Shown: positions 28,125 through 36,657, numbered from the stretch's first letter. The stretch: 64,000 nt of DNA from JAJDOD01 sp050299835 (GCA_050299835.1 JBNKWP010000019.1:1-64000), one strand, 5' to 3'. Translations and numbers: made by a program. The notes: generated from the letters alone by a model not told the origin.

Positions 28125-28144
28125 CGCGCGAACTGATGGTCCGC

Positions 28145-28184
28145 GCGGCGAAGTTTGATCCTGCTCAGGGTATGTCTTCGCCGC
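28145..28184 (+). promoter_or_regulatory. hairpin with FNR-like half site between ccoP and ccoG
   Basis: GCGGCGAAG (28145-28153) and CTTCGCCGC (28176-28184) form a perfect 9-bp stem. The 22-base loop holds TTGATCCTGCTCAG, which keeps the left half of an FNR box and 3 of 5 bases of the right half. It could attenuate read-through into ccoGHIS or mark a weak separate promoter. Confidence 0.4.
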
Positions 28185-28224
28185 CGGACCTAAAACGCTC
28201 GAAACACTCAAGTCTCAGGTACCA

Positions 28225-29154
28225 ATGACCGACACGTCACAACCGCTTTACTCTGCCCGCGAACCCGTCTTCCCCAGGCGGGTTTCTGGTCGTTTCAGGA
28301 CCTTCAAATGGATCGTCATGATCGTGACGCTGGGCATCTACTACGTGACGCCCTGGATTCGCTGGGACCGTGGCCCGAACCTGCCGGACCAGGCGGTTCT
28401 CGTCGATCTTGCCGGTCGCCGNNNNNNNNNNNNNNNNNNNNNNNNNNNNNNNNNNNNNNNNNNNNNNNNNNNNNNNNNNNNNNNNNNNNNNNNNNNNNNN
28501 NNNNNNNNNNNNNNNNNNNNNTGCGTCAATGTCTGCCCGATGGGGATCGACATCCGCAACGGCCAGCAGATGGAATGCATTACCTGTGCGCTCTGCATCG
28601 ACGCCTGTGACGAGGTGATGGAAAAGATCGGCAAACCGCGCGGGCTGATCGACTATCTGGCTCTGGCTGACGAGCCCAAGGAACGGGCAGGGGCCAAACC
28701 GCGCCCGATCTGGCAGCACGCCCTGCGCACCCGCACGATCGTCTACACCGCGCTCTGGTCGCTAATCGGGCTGGCGATGGTCTATGCGCTCTTCATCCGG
28801 CCCGAGATCGACCTGACCGTCGCCCCGGTGCGCAACCCGACCTACGTCACCCTGTCCGACGGGTCGATCCGCAATACCTATGACATCCGTCTGCGCAACA
28901 AGCATGGCGAAGACCGCCCGTTCCGGATTTCCGTCAAGGGCGACCCGGCCTTCCGTATCGAACTGGAAGGCACCGTATTCCAGACGGTCGATGTGGCGGC
29001 CAATGAAACACGGCTTCAGCGCGTCTACGTGATCACCCCACCCGGTTCGGCCCCGGCAGCGGCGGACAGCACCGATCTGCGATTCTGGGTCGAAGACCTG
29101 ACGACTGGCGAGCGTGCCTACAAAGACAGCGGCTTCAACGGAACAGGAGGTTGA
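28225..29154 (+). CDS. ccoG: cytochrome c oxidase accessory protein CcoG (interrupted by assembly gap)
   Basis: CcoG (RdxA/RdxB, FixG) is a membrane protein with iron-sulfur clusters that reduces Cu(II) for cbb3 assembly. The visible N-terminus has the first membrane helix and GIYYVTPWIRWDRGP; after the N run come CVNVCPMGIDI and CITCALCIDACDE, the second cluster region, then a helix and a C-terminal Ig-like domain. About 276 residues are readable while the family has roughly 470-480, so the 100 N stand for about 200 missing residues, including more helices and cluster cysteines. The frame across the N run is therefore accidental. Confidence 0.93.
   Translation: MTDTSQPLYSAREPVFPRRVSGRFRTFKWIVMIVTLGIYYVTPWIRWDRGPNLPDQAVLVDLAGRXXXXXXXXXXXXXXXXXXXXXXXXXXXXXXXXXXCVNVCPMGIDIRNGQQMECITCALCIDACDEVMEKIGKPRGLIDYLALADEPKERAGAKPRPIWQHALRTRTIVYTALWSLIGLAMVYALFIRPEIDLTVAPVRNPTYVTLSDGSIRNTYDIRLRNKHGEDRPFRISVKGDPAFRIELEGTVFQTVDVAANETRLQRVYVITPPGSAPAAADSTDLRFWVEDLTTGERAYKDSGFNGTGG
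28422..28521. other. assembly gap (100 N) inside ccoG
   Basis: Exactly 100 N, the standard marker for a gap of unknown size. Comparison with normal CcoG length suggests about 600 bases are really missing. Confidence 0.98.
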
Positions 29155-29157
29155 GCG

Positions 29158-29607
29158 ATGACTGAAATCAAAGGGTGGCACGTTTTCACCGGCTTCTTCG
29201 TCGCCTTCAGCATCATCATCGGGGTCAACGTCACCCTCGCCGTCAAGGCGGTGAGCACATTTCCGGGTCTGGAGGTGAAGAACTCCTATGTCGCCTCACA
29301 GAGCTTCGACGCAGACCGCGCCGCACAAACCGCACTGGGTTGGGATGTCGCCGCGGTCGTGGACGGGGACAGGCTCGCCCTTGAAATCCTCCAGGATGGC
29401 CACCCGGTCGAAGCGGAAATCACCTCGGCCACTTTCGGTCGCGCCACGACGGTTGCCAATGACCAGACCCCCGAGTTCACCTTTGATGGCAGCCGCTTCA
29501 CCGCGCCTATCGAAGCCGGACCGGGCAACTGGAACCTGCGCCTGACCGCGCTTGCCGCCAATGGGACCGAATTCAAGCAACGCATCATCGTCAAGGTGCT
29601 GAAGTGA
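29158..29607 (+). CDS. ccoH: cbb3 oxidase assembly protein CcoH/FixH
   Basis: The 149-residue product has one N-terminal membrane helix (VFTGFFVAFSIIIGVNVTLAV less its last residue) and a periplasmic FixH domain, with SYVASQSFDADRAAQTALGW as the typical segment. FixH/CcoH joins the early assembly of the cbb3 oxidase. It begins 3 bases after ccoG and overlaps ccoI by 4 bases, giving the classic ccoGHIS order. Confidence 0.93.
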   Translation: MTEIKGWHVFTGFFVAFSIIIGVNVTLAVKAVSTFPGLEVKNSYVASQSFDADRAAQTALGWDVAAVVDGDRLALEILQDGHPVEAEITSATFGRATTVANDQTPEFTFDGSRFTAPIEAGPGNWNLRLTALAANGTEFKQRIIVKVLK

Positions 29608-31724
29608 CCTCGGCTTGCGCCGCCTGCAATGCCGCGCCAGCCGCGCGCAAACTGGCGGAGGCGGCGGAGCCCAACATGACGCTCTCGGTGCCGGGCATGT
29701 CCTGCGCCGCTTGTATCGGCAAGATCGAGCGGGGTCTGTCGGAGATCACGGGCATTTCCGGCCCTCGTGTGAACCTTACCCTGAAGCGCGTCGCACTTCG
29801 CAGCGACCTGCCGATGGAAACGGTTGTGGATCGCCTCGCGGAGCTCGGCTACACGGCCTATCCGCTGGATGCGGGCGTCCTCGGGCAGGAAGCCGACCCG
29901 GCGGGCCGTGACCTCGCCCTCCGCCTCGGCGTGGCGGGTTTTGCGATGATGAACGTGATGCTCCTGTCCGTCGCCGTCTGGTCCGGCGCGGCGGATGCAA
30001 CGCGCGATCTGTTCCACCTGATCTCGGCGGCCATCGCCGTGCCCGTCGTCGGCTTCTCCGCCCAACCATTCTTCCGCAACGCCTGGTCCGCGCTCCGCGT
30101 GCGCCAACTCAACATGGACGTGCCGATTTCTCTGGCGATCCTGCTGGCCACCGGCATGTCCGTTTACGAGAGTCTCAACGGAGGCCAGCATGCGTATTTC
30201 GACGCGGGCCTTTCGCTGACCTTCTTTCTGTTGATCGGTCGTTTTCTCGACCATCGCACCCGTGCCTCTGCGCGCTCCGCCGCCCGCGAACTGGCGGCAC
30301 TCGAAACCCAGGTGGCCGAACGTCTCGACGGACAGGGCAGGGCGCACACAGTTCCGCTGACAGCGCTGTCCGTGGGGGACCTGATCCTTGTCCCCACCGG
30401 CGCACGCGTCCCGGTCGATGGTACGCTTGAGACCGCCCAGGCCCTGACCGACCGTTCCTTCCTGACCGGCGAAAGCGATCCCGTTGCCCTGACTGGCGGC
30501 GCGGCTCTGAGCGCGGGCGAGGTCAATCTCGGCCCCCCCCTGCGCCTTCGCGCCACCACGGTGGGGGAGGACACGACACTGCGCCGCATGGCCCGGCTTG
30601 TCGAAGGGGCAGAAAATGCACGCAACCGTTACACCAGCCTCGCCGACCGCGCCGCACGCATCTATGCTCCGGCGGTTCATATCCTTGCGCTCGCCGCCTT
30701 CCTCGGCTGGATCGCGGTCTCCGGTGATGTCCGGTTTGCGCTGAACGTTGCCATTGCGGTCCTCATCATCACTTGTCCCTGTGCCCTGGGCCTTGCCGTC
30801 CCGGCGGTCTCCACCGCCGCCATTGGTAAGCTCTATGAGCTTGGTTTCCTTGTGAAATCCGGCACGGCGCTTGAACGGCTGGCGGAGGTGGACGGGGTCG
30901 TCTTCGACAAGACCGGTACCATCACCCTGCCGGGGGGATCGCGTTTTTCCGAAGGTCTCGATGACCGCGACAGAGCCGTCGCACTCGCACTCGCCCAGAC
31001 GTCAACGCACCCCGTTTCCCGTGCCCTGCGCGCCTCCTTCGCCGGGGTCGAACCCGCACGCGTCACCGACATTGAAGAAGTGGCGGGAGAAGGGATTCAT
31101 GGCCGGTGGAACGGGCGGGAGGTGTTTCTGGGGCGCGGCCCAAAGGGGCTGGAACTGCGGATCGGGGATCATGCCACCGCGATCCGGCTTGAGGAGGTGC
31201 TTCGGCCCGGTGCGGCACAAGCTGCGGCTGACCTGCGCGGCCTGAACCTGTCCGTCAGCCTCGTGTCCGGCGATACGCCAGAACGCGTGGCCGGCATTGC
31301 GGAAGAACTCGGGATTTCTGACATCCATGCCGCCACGAAGCCCGATGAAAAACACGCGCTGATCGAAACCCGCCGTGCCGAAGGCCAACTCCAGGCAATG
31401 ATTGGCGATGGTTTGAACGACACAGCGGCACTTGCCGCGGCCCACGCCTCTGTCGCGCCGTCCTCGGCCCTCGACGCTTCCCGCAACGCCGCCGACGTTG
31501 TACTGTTGCGCGAGGGGTTGCAGGACATACCCAAGCTCTTCTCGATTGCTCGTCGCGCGACGCGGCTGTCCAAACAAAACTTCGCAATTGCAACGGTTTA
31601 TAACATGATCGCCGTTCCGATTGCGCTTCTGGGGTTCGCCACACCGTTGATCGCCGCACTGGCGATGTCGGCCTCCTCCATAACCGTTCTTCTGAACGCC
31701 ATTCGTGTGAGAGCCGTAAGATGA
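29604..31724 (+). CDS. ccoI: copper-translocating P-type ATPase CcoI/FixI
   Basis: The 706-residue product has a heavy-metal-binding domain (GMSCAACIGK, Cys34 and Cys37), a TGESDPV actuator motif, the intramembrane CPC motif in ITCPCALGL, the phosphorylated Asp in VFDKTGTIT and the hinge GDGLNDTAAL. CcoI delivers copper for the cbb3 CuB centre. The start is GTG at 29604, overlapping the ccoH stop (GTGA); extra N-terminal cysteines (CAAC) come before the main domain, as in relatives. Confidence 0.95.
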   Translation: MTSACAACNAAPAARKLAEAAEPNMTLSVPGMSCAACIGKIERGLSEITGISGPRVNLTLKRVALRSDLPMETVVDRLAELGYTAYPLDAGVLGQEADPAGRDLALRLGVAGFAMMNVMLLSVAVWSGAADATRDLFHLISAAIAVPVVGFSAQPFFRNAWSALRVRQLNMDVPISLAILLATGMSVYESLNGGQHAYFDAGLSLTFFLLIGRFLDHRTRASARSAARELAALETQVAERLDGQGRAHTVPLTALSVGDLILVPTGARVPVDGTLETAQALTDRSFLTGESDPVALTGGAALSAGEVNLGPPLRLRATTVGEDTTLRRMARLVEGAENARNRYTSLADRAARIYAPAVHILALAAFLGWIAVSGDVRFALNVAIAVLIITCPCALGLAVPAVSTAAIGKLYELGFLVKSGTALERLAEVDGVVFDKTGTITLPGGSRFSEGLDDRDRAVALALAQTSTHPVSRALRASFAGVEPARVTDIEEVAGEGIHGRWNGREVFLGRGPKGLELRIGDHATAIRLEEVLRPGAAQAAADLRGLNLSVSLVSGDTPERVAGIAEELGISDIHAATKPDEKHALIETRRAEGQLQAMIGDGLNDTAALAAAHASVAPSSALDASRNAADVVLLREGLQDIPKLFSIARRATRLSKQNFAIATVYNMIAVPIALLGFATPLIAALAMSASSITVLLNAIRVRAVR

Positions 31725-31879
31725 ATGTCTTGGCATTTCTGATCCCGGTGTCGCTCATACTCGGCGGCCTGGGCCTTGCTGCTTTCATCTGGACCATTCG
31801 CAGCGGCCAGTATGGCGATCCCGAAGGGGATGCTGCGCGTATTCTGATGGAAGATGAGGGCCCGGACGACGCCGACTGA
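31721..31879 (+). CDS. ccoS: cbb3 oxidase maturation protein CcoS
   Basis: The 52-residue product has one membrane helix (IPVSLILGGLGLAAFIWTIR) followed by the CcoS signature SGQYGDPEGDAARIL. CcoS is needed for insertion of redox cofactors in CcoN. Its ATG overlaps the ccoI stop (ATGA). A strong terminator follows, closing the operon. Confidence 0.94.
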   Translation: MNVLAFLIPVSLILGGLGLAAFIWTIRSGQYGDPEGDAARILMEDEGPDDAD

Positions 31880-31902
31880 GCGTGGCTACGGCGAAAATTA
31901 TG

Positions 31903-31936
31903 AAGGCCCGCAAGGGGAAGCTGCGGGCCTTCTTTT
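31903..31936 (+). terminator. rho-independent terminator of ccoGHIS
   Basis: A perfect 10-bp stem (AAGGCCCGCA / TGCGGGCCTT) with a 9-base loop and CTTTT after it, 24 bases beyond the ccoS stop. The remainder of 31937-32088 is AT-rich and shows no gene. Confidence 0.88.
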
Positions 31937-32088
31937 GCTCCTATGCCGGTGCATTACTGCGTCGGAGCCAACTACAAGAACATGTATAGCGAATCCTCGT
32001 TTAACACAGGATGAATTTCGGCTTAAAAAACGACATTAGGCTGTTGTTTTTTCTAAAAAATTTTGAGTTTTCTGCAAGGCAATGCAAA

Positions 32089-32116
32089 GCCGCCCCGGTC
32101 AACTGATCGGGACGGC
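32089..32116 (-). terminator. probable terminator of the TadE/TadG-like operon
   Basis: A 10-bp stem with one mismatch (GCCGCCCCGG / TCGGGACGGC) and loop TCAACTGA, 36 bases beyond the tadG stop. On the minus strand it is followed by TTTGCATT, a weak T-run. Confidence 0.6.
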
Positions 32117-32152
32117 AAAATTTGGCTTTGGGCTGTACTCCGACCCCAGGTA

Positions 32153-33487
32153 TCAGCCGGCGAGGCGGAAGTACTCAGCCAGGAAGAAGTGCTCGATGCC
32201 GGTGCCGCAGAACGCGAAGTTCATGTTCGATGTCGAGTCGATCCGCCCACCGGCCACGATCGAGGCGCCCTGCATCCCGTCCGCGTTGGAAGAGAACTCC
32301 ACATTGCCGCCAGCGATGATCTGGCTGCCATAAAGCTCGACACCGGACGAGAAATCGACACTGCCCCGCGTCACGATCTTCGCACCGCCGCCCGGAGCGC
32401 AGTTGTCGGCAAGCCCCATCACGACGTTTGCGGGCGAATAGAACGCCCTCGCGCCATCATAGGTCGAAATCAGCACGGTATCCTGCAGGACCACGCCATT
32501 CGAAATCTCCACCGGGCAATCCGTGATCAGAACGATGCCGAGATAGGTGCCGCTCTTCAGGTCAACCTTGCTGCAGGTGACATTATAGACGTGTCCCGCT
32601 GCCAGGTTTGCAGGCTCGATGACATATTTGTTGCCTTGTTCCAGCTCGGTCATGTCGATGTGGATGTCGATGACATCGAAATCGGTCGTGAAGTCCTGCG
32701 CGTAGCGGTGGCCTTCGGTCTGAACGCCTTCCTTGATGCGATCCACACGGTTCAGGATCTTGATGAACCACTTGCCTTCCCGAAGCGCCTCGTAAAGGCC
32801 TTCGTTCTTGTCTTCGCCGTTGCCCGTGATCGCGACTTCAAGGTCGTCTGAATTGGGCATCGACACGATGGTTCCAGGCTCGAAATAGTTGTTGTTGTTG
32901 ACCGTGACGTACTGGTTGGAATGGATGCAGAAGCCGTTGAAGTACGAGTTGTTCGACTGGATATCGACCACATCTTCGGCCACGAAGCCTTCCATCAGGC
33001 ATGTCGGGTAGAAGGTCTCGAACAGGGCCATCGTTTCCACGTCCCAGAACCAGAAACCGACGAACTGCAACAGGAATGTGCCGACCGGGTTCTTGTTCGC
33101 AAGGGCGCGCTCGGTTCTGACCAGAACCGCGTCGCGGCTGTCTTCGTCCGGCGTGAACGTCTTGCTCGCACGGTCGTAATCGCCGAACACGATGTCGTCG
33201 GCAGTGAGCACGTTCCCGAACGAGCTCGTCGGCATATTACCCATCGCGATCTGAATGGCGCGCTCTTTGGCGACGTCGGGCTCATTCCATTCACGCTGCA
33301 CCAGCGCGGCATGAGCGGTAGCGTCGGCCGTGGCCTGAAGCTGGGTCCGGGCCGAGATGGCGCTTGCCGTGTCAATGGCGATACCGGCGAACAGCGCCAC
33401 GACCATGATAAGGAACAGGTTCAGGGCGGTGATGCCACCCCCCTGATCCTGTCCGAACTGCTCGATCTTGAAGTCGTGCCGCGTCAT
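32153..33487 (-). CDS. TadG-like pilus/secretion protein with C-terminal beta-solenoid region
   Basis: The 444-residue product starts with a TadE/TadG N-terminus: a cytoplasmic piece, GGGITALNLFLIM, one membrane helix (about residues 22-42) and the ATADATAHAALV motif of TadG-type proteins (Flp pilus biogenesis). After residue 280 the chain has repeating short strands such as VLQDTVLISTYD, KIVTRGSVDFSSG and SQIIAGGNVEFSS, which look like a right-handed beta-solenoid. Most of the protein would lie in the periplasm or outside. AGGAG precedes the ATG. No tadA-D, rcp or flp genes are in the window, so its machine is elsewhere or absent. Confidence 0.8.
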   Translation of the reverse strand: MTRHDFKIEQFGQDQGGGITALNLFLIMVVALFAGIAIDTASAISARTQLQATADATAHAALVQREWNEPDVAKERAIQIAMGNMPTSSFGNVLTADDIVFGDYDRASKTFTPDEDSRDAVLVRTERALANKNPVGTFLLQFVGFWFWDVETMALFETFYPTCLMEGFVAEDVVDIQSNNSYFNGFCIHSNQYVTVNNNNYFEPGTIVSMPNSDDLEVAITGNGEDKNEGLYEALREGKWFIKILNRVDRIKEGVQTEGHRYAQDFTTDFDVIDIHIDMTELEQGNKYVIEPANLAAGHVYNVTCSKVDLKSGTYLGIVLITDCPVEISNGVVLQDTVLISTYDGARAFYSPANVVMGLADNCAPGGGAKIVTRGSVDFSSGVELYGSQIIAGGNVEFSSNADGMQGASIVAGGRIDSTSNMNFAFCGTGIEHFFLAEYFRLAG

Positions 33488-33489
33488 TT

Positions 33490-33903
33490 TCAGAACTCCT
33501 GAACCATATGCGCGACGGCGGTGACTTCGAACTGCGTCAGCGAGGAGAAGAAGCCGACCCTTGCAAGATCGCTTGTGGGCAGGCGGACAACGGTGCGGAT
33601 CATGAAATCCTCCGAAGTCGTCTCCGCGGTCGCGTTGGGGCTGAGATTGTGCAGGCTGGCAAGGGCAAGCGTTTCAGCGTCATTGTAGCTGGAGATCTCG
33701 CCGACCGAGAGCGAACGATTGACGTCCTCGGCAATTTCCTGGGCACGGGCCTGCCCGTAAAATATCATGGCGACATCGAACACCATGGTTAGCACGAATA
33801 CGAAGAACGGGACCCAGAGAACGGCGGCCACGGTGACGGCACCGGTCTCATCCTTCTGGAAACGGCGGGTCATTCGGGCAATGAAAGAAAATCTCGATTT
33901 CAT
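33490..33903 (-). CDS. TadE-like pilus assembly protein
   Basis: The product has a basic start, then DETGAVTVAAVLWVPFFVFV, the Glu/Thr motif and membrane helix of TadE-type pseudopilins, and a periplasmic helix (QARAQEIAEDVNRSLSVG). I chose the ATG at 33903 because GGAGG lies 5 bases upstream; the ATG at 33915 adds four residues but has no ribosome binding site. Length is then 137 residues. It lies 2 bases from the TadG-like gene, so they are cotranscribed. Confidence 0.82.
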   Translation of the reverse strand: MKSRFSFIARMTRRFQKDETGAVTVAAVLWVPFFVFVLTMVFDVAMIFYGQARAQEIAEDVNRSLSVGEISSYNDAETLALASLHNLSPNATAETTSEDFMIRTVVRLPTSDLARVGFFSSLTQFEVTAVAHMVQEF

Positions 33904-33923
33904 CGTATCCTCCATGTTTCAGA

Positions 33924-34331
33924 TCAGCTTTCGATCAGGTGCCAGGCACCGACCGTGACGTCGAAATTTGCGAATTCGGGAATTGAACCAATGACGGTCA
34001 GGTCATTCACCGGCAGCGAAGCAACGGCGGTAATCACACCCAGGTCCGAGTCGATGGTCGCCTCGATTTCCAGATTGGAGCTGATATGGCCGAGCAGGGA
34101 CCTGATCCGAGCTTCGACTTCTTCTTCGCTGACATAATATCCGCTCGAAGCCAGCCGATTGATGTCCTGCAATGTCCGTTGGACCTGGGCCCTGCCATTG
34201 AACATCAGGGAGACGTTGATGATCATGATGATGAACAGCGCGTAGAACGGCAGCCAAAGAATACTCTCGATTGTAATGGAGCCGCTGGTCTCGGTCAGGA
34301 ACCTGGTAAGGGTTTTTCGGATCGGTTTCAT
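33924..34331 (-). CDS. TadE/TadF-like pilus assembly protein
   Basis: The 135-residue product resembles the next gene product: basic start, ETSGSITIESILWLPFYALF as the TadE motif and membrane helix, then NGRAQVQRTLQDINRLASSG and a small periplasmic domain. GGAGG lies 6 bases before the ATG. It is the first gene of the three-gene operon; the two TadE-like products are probably paralogs that arose by duplication. Confidence 0.82.
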   Translation of the reverse strand: MKPIRKTLTRFLTETSGSITIESILWLPFYALFIIMIINVSLMFNGRAQVQRTLQDINRLASSGYYVSEEEVEARIRSLLGHISSNLEIEATIDSDLGVITAVASLPVNDLTVIGSIPEFANFDVTVGAWHLIES

Positions 34332-34763
34332 TCGCGCCTCCTGGTCATACCGGTTTGCCGGTGATGATGAGGATGGCCCCCAATACTGGCATGAATCGGG
34401 AGATAAGGCGACAAATTCCAGTATATATGGAAAATTTTAAATTCGTAAAAACAATAGCTTACAAGAATGACCTGAAACAATCGCGGCATTTTCTCGGATT
34501 GTTTCCAACGCCATATTTTCCATTCATATGGCGTTCACTTACCCGTTAATTTGCTGTTCACGCTGCCACAATTCCAACATGAAGGCTGCGCAGCTGCGTG
34601 GGATTGATTCTCTGTCACAAGGCGGCGCAAGTATCTCTAAACAACTATAGAGTGTAACGTGTGCGGGCGAAGGCGTTGGCCGAACGGATCAGCGGCGGCA
34701 TCCATGGCGGTCGCGCGGGTTGCCTGACCGCAGAACGGTCAACGTCGGGAAAATGGAAGGATT
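34332..34763. other. 432-bp intergenic region upstream of the TadE operon
   Basis: This stretch is AT-richer than the surroundings and holds no convincing ORF. It contains the inverted repeat at 34509-34533 and must hold the promoter of the minus-strand TadE operon. The 3' half, next to tRNA-Met, shows nothing recognisable. Confidence 0.6.
34509..34533. repeat. 8-bp inverted repeat CGCCATAT / ATATGGCG
   Basis: CGCCATAT (34509-34516) and ATATGGCG (34526-34533) are perfect inverted repeats with a 9-base spacer in the AT-rich region upstream of the TadE operon. The 17-bp centre distance suits a dimeric regulator. Confidence 0.45.
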
Positions 34764-34840
34764 TGGTAGCGGAGGAGGGACTTGAACCCCCGACACATGG
34801 ATTATGATTCCACTGCTCTAACCAACTGAGCTACTCCGCC
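34764..34840 (-). tRNA. tRNA-Met (elongator, anticodon CAT)
   Basis: The minus strand forms a cloverleaf: acceptor GGCGGAG/CTCCGCT, D-arm GCTCAGTTGGTTAGAGC, anticodon stem GTGGA/TCCAT around ATCATAA (anticodon CAT), T-arm GGTTCAAGTCC, encoded CCA. The G-T pair at the acceptor end and the lack of the three G-C pairs of the initiator mark it as elongator Met. Confidence 0.95.
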
Positions 34841-34852
34841 AGAAGTTTGGCT

Positions 34853-34881
34853 CTGTTAGTGAAGTGGCGGGGAAGCGTCAA
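34853..34881 (-). promoter_or_regulatory. promoter of tRNA-Met
   Basis: On the minus strand TTGACG (34881-34876) is followed after 17 bases by TAACAG (34858-34853), placing the start a few bases before the tRNA 5' end. Confidence 0.6.
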
Positions 34882-34933
34882 GCCCTCCGTTCCGGCATTT
34901 TCTTCCTCCGAAAGCTATGAGACGCTGCCGCCC

Positions 34934-35659
34934 ATGCCGGACGCCGAATTCCTGCCACTCGGACCCGATGGGTGCCTGATCCGTTTCGCCGATGCACTGA
35001 GCGAACCGGCCAATCGTGCAGCACTTGCGGCCCGTGCGGCCATCGACGCGGCAGAGATTCCGGGCGTGCTGGAAACGGCGACCTCGCTGACTTCAGTCTT
35101 TGTCCGGTTTCGCCCCGACCGAACCCATCGCGCGACACTTCAAGACGCGCTGAATGCCGTGATATCCGAAATTGACGGGGACGATGCCGAACTGCCCTCG
35201 GGCCGCACACGCTGGCACATCCCCGCGATCTTCGAAGGAGACGCCGCCCCGGATCTTGAAGCGGTGGCAGCCGAAATCGGCCGCTCGCCTGACGACGCCA
35301 TTGCCGAACTCACACAAACCCCGCTTCGGGTTCTGGCTCTCGGTTTCGCGCCCGGCCAGCCCTATCTCGGCTTCATGCCCGATCATTGGAACATCCCGCG
35401 CCGGACAGAGGTGACGCCCGAGGTGCCGCGTGGTGCCGTCGTCGTCGCCGTCCGCCAGGTCATCCCCTTTGCCAATGCCGCGCCCACCGGATGGTGGCAG
35501 ATCGGACGCACCGCCTTCCGCTGCTTCGACCCAGACGCCGATCCGCCACTCCCTCTCAAACCCGGCGACGAGGTGCTGTTCCATGCTGCTCCGGCAGGAG
35601 ACTGGGAACGTCTGGTCACCGAACCCCGGGGCGAGGCGGAACCGGAAGCCCTGCCATGA
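34934..35659 (+). CDS. pxpB: 5-oxoprolinase subunit PxpB (KipI family)
   Basis: The 241-residue product has the PxpB/KipI domain: FADALSEPANRAALAARAA early, GFAPGQPYLGFM and the end motif PTGWWQIGRT. With PxpA and PxpC it hydrolyses 5-oxoproline (pyroglutamate) to glutamate using ATP. I chose ATG 34934 (MPDAEFLPLGPDGC), the usual start; an upstream start would overlap the tRNA-Met promoter. It overlaps pxpC by 4 bases. PxpA (LamB/YcsF family) is not in the window. Confidence 0.9.
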   Translation: MPDAEFLPLGPDGCLIRFADALSEPANRAALAARAAIDAAEIPGVLETATSLTSVFVRFRPDRTHRATLQDALNAVISEIDGDDAELPSGRTRWHIPAIFEGDAAPDLEAVAAEIGRSPDDAIAELTQTPLRVLALGFAPGQPYLGFMPDHWNIPRRTEVTPEVPRGAVVVAVRQVIPFANAAPTGWWQIGRTAFRCFDPDADPPLPLKPGDEVLFHAAPAGDWERLVTEPRGEAEPEALP

Positions 35660-36657
35660 TCATCGTCGAGCAGGCAGGCCCGGCCGTCAGCGTTCAGGAC
35701 GCTGGCCGCAAGGGCGGTCTCGGTCTCGGTCTGTCACGGGGCGGTGCGGCGGATCGCCTTGGATACCTCGCCGCCTGCGCACTGTCCAACGCCGATCCCG
35801 GCGCGGCGGCCATCGAGATGGCGGGTTTCGGCGGTCGCTTCCGCTTCGAGAACGCTTGCCGCTTCGCGCTCGCCGGCGCACCCATGCGGGCGACGCTCGA
35901 TGGCAAACCCCTGAACTGGAACGCGGCCTATCTTACCGAAGCCGGATCGGTTCTCGACATCGGCCCGGTGGAAAGCGGAGTCTACGGCTATCTCCTTCCC
36001 GGCGGCGGCCTTCTCACACCGGAGGAACTCGGTGGCCGTGGCTACCACCGTATCGCTGGTCTCGGCAAACCGGTGGAGTCAGGGGACCGCCTGCCCATTG
36101 CAGAGGCCGCAACAGCCGACCCACCGATGCGTCTGCCCGACATGCCGCAAGACACATCCCCCCTTCGCATCATGCCCGGCCCGCAGACTGCGCTCTTCGA
36201 CCCGCAAACGCGGGACCGCTTCGAAGCCACCACCTTCACCCGCAGCGCCAGGGCCAACCGTCAGGGTGTCCGCCTTGAACAGAACGGCCCGCCTTTCAGC
36301 GCAGGCTCGCAACTTCAGCAGGTGTCAGACTTTATCTGCGAAGGCGACATCCAGCTTACCGGCGACGGGACACCTTACGTCCTTCTGGCCGACTGCCAGA
36401 CGATGGGTGGCTACCCGCGGATCGGAACGGTTCTGCCCGTCGATCTGCCCGGCATCGCACAGGCCATGCCCGGCGTGGCGCTCCGGTTCCGCTTCGTGAC
36501 GGTGGAGGAGGCGGAGGCCGTCTGGCAATCGGAAGACGATATCCTCAGAAGCCTCCGCAAACGGCTTCAGCCCCTCATCCGTGACCCGCGCGACATACCG
36601 GACCTGCTGAGTTACGACCTGATCGGCAAGCCGCTAGGCGGAGAGGACACGGCTTAG
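35656..36657 (+). CDS. pxpC: 5-oxoprolinase subunit PxpC (KipA family, biotin-dependent carboxyltransferase-like)
   Basis: The 333-residue product begins MIIVEQAGPAVSVQDAGRKG, the standard PxpC start, and has SRGGAADRLGYLAACAL and DCQTMGGYPRIGTVL near the end. Its ATG overlaps the pxpB stop (ATGA). The 3' end overlaps the convergent ABC ATPase gene by 24 bases, so the two transcripts are antisense there. Confidence 0.9.
   Translation: MIIVEQAGPAVSVQDAGRKGGLGLGLSRGGAADRLGYLAACALSNADPGAAAIEMAGFGGRFRFENACRFALAGAPMRATLDGKPLNWNAAYLTEAGSVLDIGPVESGVYGYLLPGGGLLTPEELGGRGYHRIAGLGKPVESGDRLPIAEAATADPPMRLPDMPQDTSPLRIMPGPQTALFDPQTRDRFEATTFTRSARANRQGVRLEQNGPPFSAGSQLQQVSDFICEGDIQLTGDGTPYVLLADCQTMGGYPRIGTVLPVDLPGIAQAMPGVALRFRFVTVEEAEAVWQSEDDILRSLRKRLQPLIRDPRDIPDLLSYDLIGKPLGGEDTA

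Noticed and set aside
28422..28521. Insertion element or frameshift in ccoG
   Set aside because: The run is exactly 100 N, the standard assembly placeholder; flanking sequence is normal ccoG.
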